Source: Scedosporium boydii (lineage: Eukaryota; Ascomycota; Sordariomycetes; Microascales; Microascaceae). Taken from it: a stretch of 64,000 bases of DNA. The stretch covers positions 62,001 to 126,000 of the forward strand of contig NJFT01000021.1 of assembly GCA_002221725.1 (NCBI GenBank), in the 5' to 3' direction. Position numbers and translations under genes: made by a program. Of the stretch, positions 11,585-23,200 are shown one piece after another; the stretch's first letter is position 1; each line of letters opens with the position of its first letter. The notes under the pieces were generated by a model. The model did not search any database, was not told the DNA's origin, and worked only from the letters and a program-made list of their open reading frames with translations.

Positions 11585-12353
11585 ATGTCCGCAACCAGAA
11601 CCTTCTTTAACGCCTCGCGGCCTCTCTTCCGCAAGCCGTTGGCTTCGACATGGAGGACAACAGCACGTGCTAGCCCTTCCAGAGCGGCCAACTTCAGAAA
11701 TGGTACCAAAAACACCGGTAGGAGGTGGCAGAGTACTACTGCTGGCCCCGGGGCCCCTGAAAGTTGGTTCAAACGCATGTGGGATAGCCCCATTGGTCTG
11801 AAGACAGTACATTTCTGGTAGGTTGCGTCCTTGGATCCCATCAGCAAGATCGCCAGTATAATACGAAGGTCATGGGGCTTAACCTATATCTGTACTAACA
11901 ATTGACTATAGGGCTCCTATGATGAAGGTGTGTCGGCCCGAAGAGCCTCTTCCTCGGTTATTTCTATGAAGCATATGTCTAACCATATTTTCTAGTGGGC
12001 TCTTGTCCTCGCCGGTGTCTCTGACTTTGCTCGGCCAGTAGAGAAGCTGTCATTTACTCAAAACCTTGCCTTGACAATGACGGGGTTGATCTGGACGCGA
12101 TGGTGCCTTATCATTAAGCCCAGAAATATCTTGTACGTTCTGCCCGCATATCACCTGGCAATCCGGGTTCCATTCTTACCAAGAAGAACTTACTAATAAT
12201 AACTTTTGTTTTGATAGGCTTGCCGCAGTCAACTTCTTCCTCGGATGCGTTGGTTTGGTCCAGATTACCCGCATAGCCATCTACGAGGCAAAGAAAAAAT
12301 CCACTTCAACTGTGGAAGATGTCAAGGCCGAGCCCGAAGAGGTGAAGGCGTAG
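11585..12353 (+). CDS. MPC2: Mitochondrial pyruvate carrier subunit MPC2
   Basis: Four exons, join(11585..11817, 11912..11927, 11996..12132, 12218..12353), 173 residues. The second exon is only 16 bases (A-P-M-M-K). The joined product reads WDSPIGLKTVHFWAPMMKWALVLAG across the junctions, then FARPVEKLSFTQNLALT, GLIWTRWCLIIKPRN and LAAVNFFLGCVGLVQITRI, which are the signature segments of the MPC/UPF0041 family. The first 50 residues are rich in Arg, Ser and Ala without acids and look like a mitochondrial presequence or matrix-facing extension. MPC1/MPC2 form the heterodimer that imports pyruvate across the inner membrane. The long N-terminus and FWAPMMKW favour MPC2/MPC3 over MPC1. Confidence 0.92.
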
Positions 12354-14052
12354 AATCTAATGGCATAAATCTAAAGGGGGTAAAGGGAGCAAATCCGATA
12401 ACTTTGGATGTTGGAATGGAAGCAATGAGCAGAATTGGAGGTACCGCGGCGGAAACCGCCGACCCTGCTTGTCCTACAGCCCCTGCATTCCTGACGTCCT
12501 ACATCTTTTCACACTATAAGTATCTTTCATCGATCACTAGATGTATATATTTGTGAAGGGTCACGGTTAATAGACCTGCAAAGGGCATCTCTAGTGTTTC
12601 TAACTTGGCCAAAGGTAGACCTTGATGTGGAGAGGGTCATGTTTGAACACATGTGTAGATTGGATACAATCATCTCTTCTGTCAAGTGAGGGCCGCCAAG
12701 ACCTCGGGCCCCTCAGTCGACACGTCTCTAGAGGCTCAAACCTGGAGACTTGTCTCCAAGCGGGAGTAAATCCGTGCGAATCGTTATTGGGCTGAAGGAA
12801 TCTACAGCCAAAATCGGGAGTGATGAGGAGAGACCACGCCTTGAGAGATCGTGCTCATGCCTTCCAGGAATGTATTCACGTAGCGTTGTGGAATTGGCAG
12901 ATTTTCCCTCCGTGCTTCTAGCGCCGAGATAGCCGGAACCGGACCGGACCGAACCTGCGCGGTGTGATAAATATCGAACGACAGCCTGAAGAGAGGTCGT
13001 ATGCAGATTGGAAGGCAAGAATATCCAAAATCTTGGCCACATTTCCAAAGTACCTGTCTTCATAAAGGGCGACCCAATGGTTCTACTCACAGCTTAGCCG
13101 AAGTCAATGGCTGGAGCATGGAATCCTTACTCGACTCCGGAAGCATGTGGCAGTCAGTCTGCAGCGTAACGGCTTTCTTGCTCATAGTTCGTGGTACAGA
13201 ACTGTTTAAACATCGAAGACGAATCTTTGGAATCGTCGCCAGCTACCGACCTAGTCCCAAGTAGCATATCATCAAACAATGGGGCCTCGGGCTCCTTGGC
13301 GGGATGTTTACGAGGGTGCCAACCACGTCGAATTCACATGCCTTCCGTCACTATATCGTGCCCGGTACACAGGCACTGAGCCTTTCAGCCTTCCGGGTTA
13401 CCGAGACATCTTCGCTCTCCATTTCCTACTAGGAGATTTGAAATTATATCTCCTTATCCCCTAAAGCTCACATGGGATCTATTAATGGCGAAATATTGAA
13501 CGGCTTTATAATTGTCGTCTTGGGGAGTCGAAATGCTGATCTACGAAGTAGAGAACAACACTGTTGAAAACCCATGGAAACACGTCGCAATTGTAGAAGG
13601 CCTAGACTGGATTTACCTCGAAATGCGTGGTTCCTTGCTGGGTCTTCCGTGAACCGTCATCGATTTATATTTGCAGGGGAACATGTAAGAAGGGTCTTGG
13701 ACGCTTCTTAGCAAATGCAACTATCGCAGGGTGGAGCGTGTACTCTAGCTTCGAGCTTGAGCTGTTTTAGGATCGTCGAGGCCGCGATGCTGTCAAATTA
13801 TGTTGGTCAATCGATTTGATCGATTCTTAGGGCTGGTGAGTAGATCATAGACGGTTGATGAAACTATTAGATAACATCAAGATTAGCAGTGCATGAACCA
13901 ATGTACTTCATAGATTTATCAATCAATTCATCATTTCTAAAAACAAGACATCTCCAAACTTAGGGAACTTTCACACCTCCACACCTTCACCCCTTTTGAA
14001 AACCTGCACACTTTAATACAAAGTAATTTGTATTTGTTGAGCGCCGGTTGCA
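12354..14052. other. Intergenic, 1.7 kb
   Basis: No gene is recognised. The right half (13,800-14,030) is AT-rich and leads into the start of the next gene. One perfect TACGAAGTA lies at 13,542-13,550. Confidence 0.5.
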
Positions 14053-14715
14053 ATGGCTACCTCACCGACTGTCCCGTTCCCAGATTTCCCTCTGAATTCA
14101 CCGGCGAGGATCTTGTCCAGCTGCCTTTCGACGCCGACGTATGGAGCTGGTGGATCTATGACTGTTGCTTGTTCAACCTCAATATCCGCAGCTCCTGAGA
14201 AATGTTTAGCAGCCATGCTCCAAACATTCTCCTGGTCTCAATGGAATAAATTCTGCCCCCGTGTCGCCAATCTCAAGTTACCACCCAATGCCAGTTTCCC
14301 CGCCTCAGTTTCTCAGCTCTTAGAAGGACGACGTGATGTCCTTGCGCCTGGTTCCCAAGTCACTTTCGAGGTGCATATGGACCTCGATGAAACGGTGAGC
14401 GTTAATCAGCCTATTGTCATCACGCATCTCGAGGAGTTCGAAAGGGCTGGCAAGAAGGGTCTGCGCGTCGCATGGAGAGCTGGTGGTGTTATGCCAGCAT
14501 TTATCTTGAGATCAGAGCGGGTCCAGGAGTTTGTACAAAGCGATGAAGTGGGCGAGGGGGGAGGGTGCGAGTATTTCTGCTGGGAGACGTTTTATGGGGT
14601 GATTACACCCGTGCTTCGGTTGAGCGTAGGCTCGAAACTTGAGCGCGGGTTTGATGCATGGATGAACGGTTTGAAAGACTTTCTCGAGAAGGAGAGAGCC
14701 ACCGACGGACCTTGA
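14053..14715 (+). CDS. SRPBCC (START-like) fold protein
   Basis: A single exon of 220 residues. The pattern SISAAPEKCLAAMLQTFSWSQWNKFCPRV near residue 45, an intermediate block LAPGSQVTFEVHMDLDE, and a late ETFYGVITPVLRLSVGSKLERGFDAWMNGLKDFLEK matches fungal SRPBCC / polyketide-cyclase-like proteins. In these a helix-grip fold forms a pocket for a lipid or aromatic ligand. No catalytic residues can be assigned, and ligand and role are unknown. There are no introns and no signal peptide. Confidence 0.7.
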   Translation: MATSPTVPFPDFPLNSPARILSSCLSTPTYGAGGSMTVACSTSISAAPEKCLAAMLQTFSWSQWNKFCPRVANLKLPPNASFPASVSQLLEGRRDVLAPGSQVTFEVHMDLDETVSVNQPIVITHLEEFERAGKKGLRVAWRAGGVMPAFILRSERVQEFVQSDEVGEGGGCEYFCWETFYGVITPVLRLSVGSKLERGFDAWMNGLKDFLEKERATDGP

Positions 14716-15780
14716 CGTCAGAGCAGAGCGAGCCGTGAGGTGTGCGCTGGGGTTTGGTGCTATGGTGTGGAATATTTCATCCTCGGGGAATTATTATTTC
14801 CTAAATGACAGCCTTGAACGACCGGCCAAAATCCCAGCTTAGGTCAATTATAATCTAGCAATCTAGCAGCTCCTGCTTTTGCCTGTACTCGTCTCGACTC
14901 GCTTGAAGACCATTTCCTTGACAATGTCAGCAATGGTGCCACTGGTGAGATCAGGAATCTGGCTCAGCTGGCGGAGCCATGGGATGAAGGGTCTCGGTCC
15001 TCAAGCAGATCACATTTGCTAGCTGAGGTGAAACATCCTTCATATGATTAGAAGCTGACAAGAACAGCATGAAGACTGGTCCTAGTTTACATACTAACCA
15101 CGGGAATGGCATGACATCGTTGGGGTGCGGAAAGGGCAGAAATAAATAGTCGGGTGGTATAAGACTGGATGGACTGTTGCAGTTGGCAAATGCTCTCTGT
15201 AGAATGAGCGCCTCGACGCCTCATGGAGAAGAGAGCTTGAGCGAATCGACTGGCTCCCGACTGCCTAAGACACACATCCAACACGACCCACTGTCCGTCG
15301 CCCAAGTCAACTTACATAGTTAGCTTCTACGTTCCAGAATTCACACCATTGTCGGTGAAGCTAACTATAATTAGATAGGACTATTATTCTGATTGATAAA
15401 TCAGGAAGTAATTGACTACGAAGTAGAAAAGAGGGGAAAAAAAAAAGAAGAAACCCATTGACCTCGAGTCCAGCCAAGTTGGGGTTTGAACTGTCCAGAA
15501 GGTGCCTCTCCAAGGTTTCATCAAAGATGACGAGAGTTGAGTGGTTCCTGGCGCAGATTATAGCACTCGATTCCCCGGAACTCGGACAATCACTTTTCCG
15601 AACCCCGCGCTCCACGTCCTTTCAGTGCACTGCCCCGCGATGCCTTGCGACACTGGGGAGTTGGGACAGGACGGTTGAGACAAGCGTATGAACTGCATCT
15701 CTACGACTTAGATTCGGCTGGGTAAAGGAGCGTTCCCTTTCATCACCGTCCTTAGACTGTAACAATTCTTTACCTCCACC
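14716..15780. other. Intergenic, about 1.1 kb
   Basis: No gene is seen. A perfect TACGAAGTA lies at 15,417-15,425. The last 80 bases before the ankyrin gene hold a pyrimidine-rich leader. Confidence 0.45.
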
Positions 15781-16639
15781 ATGGCTGGAGACGAGCATGA
15801 GGTTCGTACCATTTCTCACTTAGTCCTTGATACGCTTCCTACATTTCGCAGGTATACTAATCCGAGCAGGGGGCCTCGAAGAAGGAGCAGCTCATCGAAG
15901 CTTGCCGGCGGAACAATACCGATCTTTTATCAGAAATCATAGAAGATTGCTCGAGCGAGGAAGAAATTACGCGGCTGCTCAACGATACTACGACCGTCTT
16001 GGGGAACCATCTCTACCATGAAGCAGCTCTACAAGGGAACTGTCAGTATCATGCTTCCCTTATTGCATTTCTATACCATTCATACTCCAAATAGTGGTGC
16101 ACTGGACTTCCGTGATTCTGGAAGATTGGGGGGCGGTTGAATGAGAGCTTCACTAACGCCTTCGAACGGCTCACTTAGACGAAGTAATCGACATGCTCCT
16201 GGACCAGCCCGACTTCGAATGCGATCCCATAAACCGTCGCGAAGGCGATACTCCTCTACACTCCGCCATCCGATGGATTAACTCCGAACCCCTCGCCCAG
16301 CGACCCTTCGGCAACTCCCTCGTCGATATGATGCTTGAGGCTGGCTCCAATCCCCGCATCAAGAACAAGGGCGGCCTCACCCCTTACCAATTAGTTGACC
16401 CTACCAATACCGGCCTCAAGGATCTGATACAGAAGCACGAATATGCGGCCCTTAACCGTGGGGATTTCATCCAGGCAGACGTAGGGGGCGATACTGCGGC
16501 GTCCACGAAGCCGGTTGTTCACCATGACTATCACGCAAACGGTGAGAGTGACGAGGATGCTGAATTTAGTGGTAGCGACGAAGAAGAAAGAGCGGAGTGG
16601 GAGAGAAGAAAACGGGAAAAGAAGGCGAGGAAAGGCTGA
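15781..16639 (+). CDS. Ankyrin-repeat protein (YGL242C-like)
   Basis: Three exons, join(15781..15801, 15870..16041, 16179..16639), 217 residues. The first exon encodes only seven residues (MAGDEHE). Junctions restore KKEQLIEACRRNN, then HEAALQGN-Y-EVIDMLLDQ across intron 2, which is a clean ankyrin repeat. It continues with REGDTPLHSAIRWIN, SLVDMMLEAGSNPRIKNKGGLTP and an acidic, then basic tail (DEEERAEWERRKREKKARKG). This architecture is common to a small fungal family resembling yeast YGL242C; the function is unknown and probably a protein-binding adaptor. An alternative acceptor at 15,851 is excluded because it would bring in a stop codon. Confidence 0.85.
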
Positions 16640-17703
16640 GAATGCTGGGAAATATAACTACTCTGTAGGCGGCACCCTCTGCGCACAACCTATAACAAAC
16701 TCCGCCCGAGCCCAGGAGTGTTGTAAACTCATATTCGGCATGGAGCTTGCTAGAAGAGCATGTGGTCCTTCTTCAAGATATACTGCAATCCGGCACATTA
16801 GAGCTTGATATGCCTGCTCGCCTGCCCCTGCCGTCACTGGATGCTGAGCGCCTTGTTGCCAGTTTTGATTACTACGATGGGCGTGCCCAACTATCCCCTA
16901 AGCTGCTCAACCACCTCTTCCTCTAGCCATGAAATAGTCCGTCTTGCTATATAGAAGAGTTCTTTTCTTTCGCCCATTCTCGCTCCTTATATCTGTTGGT
17001 CTTACTGGCCCGAAGAGGTTAATCTCGTAAAAAAACGTTTCCATGCCGGCAGCTCTTGTGACTGCACTAAGACATCGACTTATACCCCGGCAAATTGGCT
17101 GATTCAGTACATATCGATCGGTTGGTGCTGCTGGATTCAATAATGCAGAATAAGGCTGGGAGGCCTGCTGGGAGGCCTATCAAGGACAATGTCGTCAAAG
17201 AAATTTGATATCTATAAACTCGAAAATATTCATCAAGCCATACACGGTTGTAACACCGTCCTGCAACCCCCCCTCCGATCCACAACCTTTTCGCTATTAA
17301 CGAGATATTGAGACATGTGCATAGCAGGGAGCGTGAGGGGAGTCGATCGAAATATCCTCCATCATGCCATGCCATTCTTGCAAAGTCGCTCCTAACCAGA
17401 TCCAACATCAAAATAAAGTAATGCCCACCAACAAGCCCGTCTCACTAGCAAACCTAGATTCTGTCTCCTCCACAATATGTACGCTGCATCTCGTCGAATT
17501 TTAAATCCCTAACGAAGAGAGAAATGCGGGCCGAAATTGGGCCGTCCGTCTCACCCACCACTCAATCCCTTGCACTGTAGGATGGCAACGTTCTTGAGGT
17601 ATCATATGATGAATCGCCGGGCTGGGTATCTAACAAGAAGAATAAGGCGATTTCTAGGGCTTGAAGTGCCGTCTTCTCCGTTTCGTTTCTTTTCTCCCCT
17701 CCT
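16640..17703. other. Convergent spacer, about 1.1 kb
   Basis: The spacer lies between the 3' ends of the ankyrin and Hsp70-like genes. No coding potential is recognised. Confidence 0.45.
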
Positions 17704-20229
17704 TTATCGGAAGCGAGCTCGGCACCGGCCCATAACCTCGCCTTGGCATACCAGCTCCGCGCTAAACTCAGAACCATCGAGAGTAAGGTAGATATCAAAG
17801 TACACTCGGTAGAACGTTCCCTGGGGCGTGTCCATTCGCTCAAAGTCCTTCTCCAGGTTCTTTCGAGACAAATCCGACGTAAGCGTGACAACTTCCTTGA
17901 TCCCTAAGTGAAGAAAAACAAAAGTTAGCATCGTAATGTCTTGTCGACGCGCCCATTGCGCGCAACAAGGTGGTTGGTAAACTTACGGGGATCCTTAGTG
18001 TATTCGGGGCAAACATCATCGTCGCATGCGTATAAGATATCCTCGTACATGAGGGTAGCACCAGGAGCCACCTGGCGGAAGAATGATACTTTGACGGGCT
18101 CACCAATCTTGACCTTTTGACCCTTTTGCACGAAGATTTGTCGCGTGAACTTGCACCGATCCTTGCCATCGAGAGAGGGAACGCGGTAAGCTTCGGGATG
18201 GTATCCCTCCTTGAAAGGCTGGAGGGTAGCCATGAGGTAGTGTCGTCGAGCAACACGGTGAGTGATAACACGCTCGGTGATACCGGCTGTGACTGCACCC
18301 TTGACAATGGCTGCCACCGAGTCCATGGGTCGGACGACCTTGGACTGGAACTGAGGCGGAACGTGTAGCTTGATCTGCTGGAAGAGATACTCAGAAGCAC
18401 CGAAGCCTCCGACGACGAGGATGTTTTGGAGCGTCCTGTTTTGCGCCTGGATAGCAATGATCTGGTTTCTCACAAGCTCCAAAATTCGATTGACGACTGG
18501 CTCGAAACATTGTAGAATTTCCTCGTTCGTGAATGTCATGTATCCTTCCTCAATGCCGGCCTCGGGGAATTCGGCCTCGATGCCCACGTCGACAGCCCAT
18601 TTCTGGCCATTATTGCGGAAATCGGCCTTGATACGGTTCTCAAAATCCATGATACACTTGGCGTATACACGGCCGGCTGTCTTGGAACCGTCAGGAAGCT
18701 TCATCTTTCGAATTTTTGTGCGAAGGATGTTGCTGAAGTTGCGGTTTAGGGCTGTCGAGCCGCACGAGTCGCCAGATCCGGCTGTGCACTCGGCGACCGT
18801 AAACGGGTTTTCGTCTTCGACTTCATACGCAATAAGATCGACGGTACCACCACCACAATCGACAATCAAGACGGCATCATGCACCTTGAGGTTCAGGAGA
18901 CCAGTCTTGGAGCAAAATAGAGCGGCGGCTTCGGGTTCGGAGATGAGGGTCAAACGATTATCATTCTCGTCTCGGAGGAATCCGGCTTGGATGGCGGCGG
19001 AACGAGTGGCGGCCTTCCCGGCGTCGTTCCAAATGGCAGGAACAGTCAGGTAATACCGAATGTTGCGTTCCTCTCGGTTGAAAACCTCACCTAGAGTCTT
19101 CTGCAGGGCTGAGCGCATGGCCTGGCGAAGCTTAAAGAGATAATCTGCCGCAACATCGATTTCGGACTTCCCGGGTGGAAGGGGGGGCAGGTTGATCGGG
19201 TCGATGTACGTGTTTCCGCTCAGCATCAACTGTAGCTTAAACCATTCGACCTTTTGCACTCCGGGCTTGGGATATCCAGTGGGGGCAAGAGCATCGGCAA
19301 TATCGGGACCCCATCCAACAACCTTCTGATACTGATCGTAGTATAGCACAGTCGGAATCTGAAGCCATGGCCATGATTAGCTATTTCCTCAACGTACAGC
19401 GGCAAGTCGCTTTCCCGAACCTTTTGCTTGGTGTAGGAGCCAGCACCGGGCCACTCGGTGATGATATCCTCCTTGGCTTCGTTGTTGGTCGCGAAAGCGA
19501 ATGCAACTCCCGAAAATGTCGTGCCCTGTTCGTACATATCCATAGTCAGCTAATACTGCTATACACTGAGGAGAAGCTCTCGCGTTGGGAGGGCTGTGTC
19601 TAGAGGGAGCAGGTTCCTACAAAATCAATGCCAACAATTAATTGGGCCTTGCTGCGGCTATTGCCTTCGACCTCGGCGGGGTTTCCGGGTCGATGATATT
19701 GGGCCATGGGAGCGCCTGGTTGTTGCTGCTGCTGCTGCTGCGGAGGCGGCGGGCCAGGAGGGTAGCCGGCGGGTGCACCACCGTAGCCAGGTGGTCCTCC
19801 CATCGGGGGAGGGCCGCCGGGAACGGGGGCATGAGGGGGATAGCCCGCAACAGGGGCTCCCGTGTTGATCGGAGGGGGGCCTCCAACCATTTGGCTCGGG
19901 GGAGTTCGTGTAGGACCGGGGTGAGTTAGAGGGCTGGTGCGACCGAGGGGAGGTTGACCATGAAAGTTCGCCGTATAGCTGGGCGGTCGATTTCCGGGGG
20001 GCGGATGATTCATGGGGACGTTGGACACAGAAGCGGCGGAAGAAGACACAGAAGAGGTGGGAGCGTGGCCCGGAGGCGGTTGCGATATTTGAGAGAGAGG
20101 GGGCAGGCTGGGATGATAGCCTGGCTGGCTCGCGGGGTTGTCAGGGGTGGAGGGCGGACCCTGGATGCTGGCGGTGGATTTCCGTTTACCGAAACCGAAA
20201 GCTTTCAGGCGCGAGTTCATAGAATTCAT
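17704..20229 (-). CDS. HSPA12-like Hsp70-family ATPase with a proline/glutamine-rich N-terminus
   Basis: Four exons, complement(join(17704..17903, 17987..19358, 19421..19525, 19621..20229)), 761 residues. Residues 1-195 are Pro/Gly/Ser-rich with a seven-Gln run, and resemble a disordered scaffold. The actin-like ATPase domain starts at LIVGIDF-GTTFSGVAFAFA (phosphate-1 loop built across intron 1). It continues with YYLTVPAIWNDAGK, LISEPEAAALFC, VLIVDCGGGTVDLIAYEV (phosphate-2) and NILVVGGFGASEYL (adenosine loop). The usual Hsp70 substrate domain is replaced by about 130 residues of other sequence, as in the HSPA12 group. Such proteins are numerous in filamentous fungi and their clients are unknown. 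All four junctions are phase-consistent. Confidence 0.9.
19720..19741. repeat. CAG/CTG triplet tract encoding poly-Gln
   Basis: (TTG)2(CTG)6 on the plus strand, read as consecutive CAG/CAA codons in the N-terminus of the Hsp70-like protein. It is a likely length-variable microsatellite. Confidence 0.8.
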
Positions 20230-23200
20230 AGGCAGGACAAGGAGGGCGGGCAGCGAGGGGATATGTCTGAGAAATCGAAGGACGGGGGAAACAATATGAG
20301 GGGAAGGACTGCGAGAGTCTCCCGAGTGCGCTGGGGGGAGGCGGGGTGTGTGGTGGCACTTGAGGGGTGTGTACGAAGTACTAAGTAGGTAATACTATAT
20401 TAGTTTGTCGGTTCCCTCGTCAGCCGCTGACGGTATGGGAGGGATGTCGACAGAACGGGAAACAAGAATAACTAGGACTTGGGGAGGAAACGGTGTAGGG
20501 ATTGAGGGCTAGGATGGCTGTGCTTCTTTTTCAAGAGCACCGAAACCGACCGAGAGTGTGATGGCAATGAAGTAACAGATTGAAAGGTGATGCAAGGACA
20601 GCAGGCAAAGGTAGCTACAATTGTAGAGGGAGGGGTTCTGCGTCAATTAGAAGTTTGGAAGTGAGTGCGTGGGGCAGAAAGGCAGAAACTACGAAGGTAC
20701 CTGAATCCATCAAAATCTGTCGGGTCTGTCGAATCAATTGATCACACAGCCCACCTGTCTCCAGAGCCTGGGACTTTTACGGAGTACTACAAGCACGAAG
20801 TAGGATTAGGATTCATAGGACCTCCCTCCCCAAACTGATAGAGACCAGGATATAAGGAAGGGGGACTTGTTTGATACCGTGTTCATCCTCGACTTGGTGG
20901 TGTGTGGCTGTACCAGAGCTGAAAGGACTAATGGATTCTCGGCACCCATTGTCAAGGTCCTGACCCTCAAGAACGGCGCAACTAGTGTATTTTATGCAGT
21001 CTTATTTGGGAATTGTAAGGCTGAGCCCTTGTCCGTTTCGTCGTGCACCTCGCCAGTACCGTTACCAGTGACGGATTAAGGATGCAGCACGAAGTGCGAG
21101 CGAGTAACTATTAGTGGCGAAAAGGACTGTGGTTGAGCATGGGTCAGGGGCAGAAGTGATTGACCGTCAATCAATGGAGTCTTTATCGTACTGCCCGACC
21201 CACGGCAGTTCGCACCCTCGAACATATCCCCGCCAATAAGTCTCTGATTCCGTAGGCTGATTCTAGATGTCGAATAGTCCTCGCATGAGACGGGAGTTGA
21301 GTCTTGGGTTGGCAACCGTGGATTGCGTAGTCTACTTCGTATCCTTGGAGCACACGAGGGAGCCAGAGCCTGGATTGTAATCAAAGTGTGCACTGGAGAT
21401 TCGTAAAAGATCAACAATGCCCCGTCTTACGTCGACCTTGTACTCCGAGTGGTTTTCAAGTACTATGGACTACATCAAATGTGCTTCGTAGACGTCTCTG
21501 GTCGCAAAGAATACCCCGCTTCCGAGCTGAGGATGGCTTGAAATGGGAAGGCATTGCCTGGACCCCTAAAGCAAATCAGTCCGTTATTATGGCACGTCGT
21601 GAACTGTCCTTCGACCCAAGGCCTCGGCTTGTCTATTCAAGGACAGGTTTGGTCTTTCGGGTACCGTTACTTATGCAGGTTCATTGATTACTGTCTGACG
21701 GTGTTCGACACGATTGGCATCCATGGTGACACTGCATTTGATGTTGCCTGGCAATTCGAAGACCAAGGGAATTCAGGACTTTTCCTAGGACTTTCCCCAC
21801 CGTTCTGGGCTCTTTGGTCACCCAAACGGTAAGCCTTCTTGTACTTCGTAATCAAGCCAATTGATACTTCGAAGTTGTACCTGACGACAACCAGAGCCCA
21901 AACCGTCGAAGAACTCGTATTATAGCGTAGTGGGCAGCATTTCCCTGGTTAACATTTGTGCATCTAATTTCTCCATCCTTGGCATTTATTGGCGTATGGG
22001 GCTTTCTCTACTTCGCACTGGTAGTGGTGATGGAATCTATCCTGGAAGACAGTCGAGGACAGGCTCTTACAGTACGTACACGATGCAGATTCGAAGGACT
22101 TACGGGCTTGCCATTCATCGTCGGCACTACACAAGGCTGAAAATTTCTTCATCCTCTCCGACTAGCAAATCCATCCGATAATTTGGGGCTCCTGTGCTGA
22201 GCCTTCCAAGGTTCCACTTTGGTGGGTGACAACAAACTCTGTCCAAGCGTGGATTGAGGCTCAGCCCGCTCAGTCAGGGAGGACTTCACCATGATTGATG
22301 CTCAAGCTGGTAGTTCTGTCACCTGTGGCGTGCCACGCCCTGCCTAGACCATGGCGTGGGCCGCAGCCCTTAACTCCCAACTTGCGAGCACGATCTGCCT
22401 CTTTCAGAACTGTTGACCTGGCTGGCTGGTCAAACTCACAAATACCCGATGAATGCAGCTACCCTACTTCGTTCTCCGTATCGACAACCAGAGGAGGCTT
22501 CCACCCCCGACCTCTCTGCGTCTGTTTTCAGGGGCTTAAAAAGGCACTACAAAATAAATTCAACAGCAGCCGCAGAAAGCTCCAGCACCATGTGAGAAGA
22601 CACCGATGCAATTAGTTGCTCTGGTCCCCTCGTCCACTCCCTATCCTTTGATCTGCTACACACTGCTTCGTCCGTGGGTTTGAATCGGACCCAGTGCCGG
22701 CTTGCTCTCTGCTCCATCCTCATGCAAGCCCGCTTTGTTGAAACCTTTTTGAATTATTCTGGAATGACCCGTCGTGGAGTTCAAGGCGCGCTCAGACATT
22801 CTGGACCGCGACTCGAGTCTGGGATCGACATGTACAGTTAGCTGTACATACCCCATCCTCCTGTGTTACTTCGTACCCAGTGAAGTACGAAGTAGTGTGT
22901 GGGACTCCACGTTTGCCGTCAATTTCATCAAAAAACTCAAAACCGCGATGCTAATAACCTCTATCACACTCGTAAAAATGCACCACAACCATCTATTGAT
23001 CTCTCGTCTGATAAACTATTGCTGTGTGGCATTATTTCTTGTGTGCGCAGGGTGCATCAATCCATGTTAGTCATCTTGCCGTTGGCTCGGCGAGTCTCTT
23101 AGTATTCCCCCGGAATTTATTAACATCAGTTGATATATATCCTATTTCGCATATATTTATATTCTAGGAGGCCGTGGAAGATGAGAGAAGCAAGAGAACA

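Noticed and set aside
12728..13090. A 120-codon minus-strand frame
   Set aside because: Composition is random, there is no domain, and no supporting splice or promoter context.
22660..22705. A tRNA-like box-B sequence (GGTTTGAATCGG)
   Set aside because: No matching box A, acceptor stem or anticodon arm could be built around it on either strand.
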